DNA of 64,000 nt from Minicystis rosea (lineage in GTDB: Bacteria; Myxococcota_A; Polyangia; Polyangiales; Polyangiaceae): assembly GCA_001931535.1 (NCBI GenBank), contig CP016211.1, forward strand, positions 5,129,573-5,193,572, in the 5' to 3' direction. A program made the position numbers and the translations under genes. The first letter of the stretch is position 1; each line of letters starts with the position of its first letter. This document shows positions 62,796-64,000 of the stretch, piece by piece. The notes below the pieces were generated by a model. The model saw only the letters and a list, made by a program, of their open reading frames with translations. It had not been told where the DNA came from and searched no databases.

Positions 62796-64000
62796 TCACA
62801 TCAGTTGGGCGCGCACCGAGCGATCTTCGAGCGAGAGACCGAGCGTGAAGCTCTCGGCGCGATTCGCGATCTCGACGACGCCGTTCTCGACGCGCAGGGA
62901 GCGGCCGTCGAGGGTGATGTCCCGGCCCTTGAAGCCATGGAGCACGAGGCGCAGCGCGCTCCTTCGAAACTCGGGGAAGCCTTGGCCCGTCACCGTCGCC
63001 GTCATCGTGATGGAGGCGCCGCGCCGAACGACTCGGAACGTCGTGCGGTAATAGGCGCCGCGCGCAAAGGCCTTGGTGAGCCCGTCGTCCTCGTGCAGCT
63101 CGGAGACGAGCTCACCATCTTCGTCGGGGATGAAGACGTGGAGCACGAGGAGCTCCGGCGCGTATCCCATCGTCGACTCGGGGGCCGTCGCATACGCCGG
63201 GACGACATAGCCCCCGCGCGCGAACATCGGAATCCGCGAGAGCGGCGCCTCGACGTTGATGAAGCGCCCGCCCGTGTGGCGCTCGCCGGTGTACCAATCC
63301 TCCCACGTGCCTTCGGGGAGGTAGACCCGGCGCGATCGGCACCCGGGCTCGACGACCGGAGCGACCAAGAGCGCGTCGCCGAGCAGATAGGCGTCCTGCG
63401 TCTCCCGCGCGCGGCGATCGTATTGAAAGTCGTACACGAGCGGCCGTTGGATGGGGTCGCCCGACTCGCTCGCGTGGAAGAACGCGCTGTAGAGATAGGG
63501 CAACAAGCGATAGCGAAGCTGCAGCGCCTCGCGACAAATCTCCTCGATCTCGGGGCCGAACGACCAAGGGTATTGATCCGGCTCACCCCAGTGGTTGTGA
63601 TTGCGGCAGAAGGGCGTGAGCGCGCCGCACTGGGTCCAGCGCGCGGCCAGCTCCGCCGTGGGCGCCGAGACGAAGCCGGGGATGTCGGCGCCGATGAACG
63701 GCTGCCCCGAAATCCCCATGGCGAGCGCCATGGGAATGCTCATCTCCAGATGGTCCCAATTCGAGCAATTGTCGCCGAGCCACTGCGCCGCGTAGCGCTG
63801 AATCCCGGCGGACCCGGCGCGGCTCAGGATGAAGGTGCGCTGATCGGGCGCGGTCTCGGCGAGACCGGCCACCGTGCTCATGGCCATGAGAAGCGCATAT
63901 TGGTTGTGGTAACGCTCGTGCGGGTGATTGGCTCCGTCGCGATCGAAGCGCATCGCGAAGGGCTCGACATCGCCCGTCGCCGGCTCGTTCATGTCGTTCC
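62796..64000 (-). CDS. GH31-family alpha-glucosidase, 5' part outside window
   Basis: The C-terminal 400 residues of a GH31 glycosidase; the gene continues beyond 64000. The catalytic nucleophile is in NDMNEPATGD right at the window end, and the acid/base Asp is in RYAAQWLGDNCSNWDHL. The start of the beta-sandwich domains follows, including YLPEGTWEDWYTGERHTGG and FARGGYVVPAY. GH31 covers alpha-glucosidases, alpha-xylosidases and related enzymes; in this locus an alpha-glucosidase for oligosaccharides made by the GH87 enzyme is likely. It is convergent with the GH87 gene, 266 bp apart. Signal peptide cannot be judged. Confidence 0.9.
   Translation of the reverse strand, partial: NDMNEPATGDVEPFAMRFDRDGANHPHERYHNQYALLMAMSTVAGLAETAPDQRTFILSRAGSAGIQRYAAQWLGDNCSNWDHLEMSIPMALAMGISGQPFIGADIPGFVSAPTAELAARWTQCGALTPFCRNHNHWGEPDQYPWSFGPEIEEICREALQLRYRLLPYLYSAFFHASESGDPIQRPLVYDFQYDRRARETQDAYLLGDALLVAPVVEPGCRSRRVYLPEGTWEDWYTGERHTGGRFINVEAPLSRIPMFARGGYVVPAYATAPESTMGYAPELLVLHVFIPDEDGELVSELHEDDGLTKAFARGAYYRTTFRVVRRGASITMTATVTGQGFPEFRRSALRLVLHGFKGRDITLDGRSLRVENGVVEIANRAESFTLGLSLEDRSVRAQLM

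Noticed and set aside
1-64000. tRNA, rRNA or CRISPR
   Set aside because: No cloverleaf ends, conserved rRNA strings or regularly spaced repeats were seen; a covariance search could overturn this.

Overview
The window looks like a chromosomal segment of a large-genome myxobacterium, most likely a Polyangiales relative of Polyangium or Sorangium. The reasons are very high GC, long genes with GC-rich third positions, many lipoproteins with low-complexity Gly/Ser/Thr linkers after the lipobox, a eukaryotic-type Ser/Thr kinase fused to an ATPase, and Cys-repeat/RCC1 surface proteins. This is inferred from sequence style. No rRNA, tRNA or CRISPR array was recognised.

Layout. (1) 147-7522: a CzcCBA-type divalent-metal efflux operon on the minus strand, headed by a small Cys-rich membrane protein and facing a convergent outer-membrane protein. 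(2) 7828-9426: a complete IS4-type insertion sequence. (3) 9444-20053: accessory region with lipoproteins, a subtilase coupled to a small unknown protein, two damaged genes, a truncated transposase and palindromic intergenic DNA. (4) 20233-23315: a compact operon joining a SurA-like chaperone domain, a POTRA-like lipoprotein and an M48 (BepA-like) protease, which reads as an outer-membrane assembly or quality-control module. (5) 23340-25284: a flavin monooxygenase divergent from a TetR regulator, with two matching dyad operators between them. (6) 25893-30538: a kinase/ATPase signalling protein translationally coupled to an S-adenosylmethionine methyltransferase. (7) 30884-36466: small coiled-coil proteins, a lipoprotein, an NAD(P)-binding protein, a HAD phosphatase, and a LysR regulator divergent from a lipoprotein-type haloalkane dehalogenase. 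(8) 36563-50631: a Cys-repeat/RCC1 surface protein, an ATPase-type regulator, a PAS histidine kinase, a STAS-like protein, a metallophosphoesterase and envelope proteins.

(9) 50914-64000 is the most interesting part. It is a divergent gene cluster that I read as an alpha-glucan (probably alpha-1,3-glucan or nigeran of fungal cell walls) degradation and uptake locus. It holds two paralogous glycosidase-like lipoproteins with a TWNDLGEGTG motif, three jelly-roll lipoproteins sharing one C-terminal strand, two related C-terminal-WW outer-membrane barrel proteins, a GH87 mycodextranase/alpha-1,3-glucanase-like enzyme, and a GH31 alpha-glucosidase cut by the window end. The plus-strand arm, 53715-62529, is six tightly packed genes. 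The 659-bp divergent control region carries four GTTTAC-type motifs. The assignment to glucan is inference from the GH87 and GH31 members; the two paralogous enzymes and the barrel pair are not characterised as far as I know.
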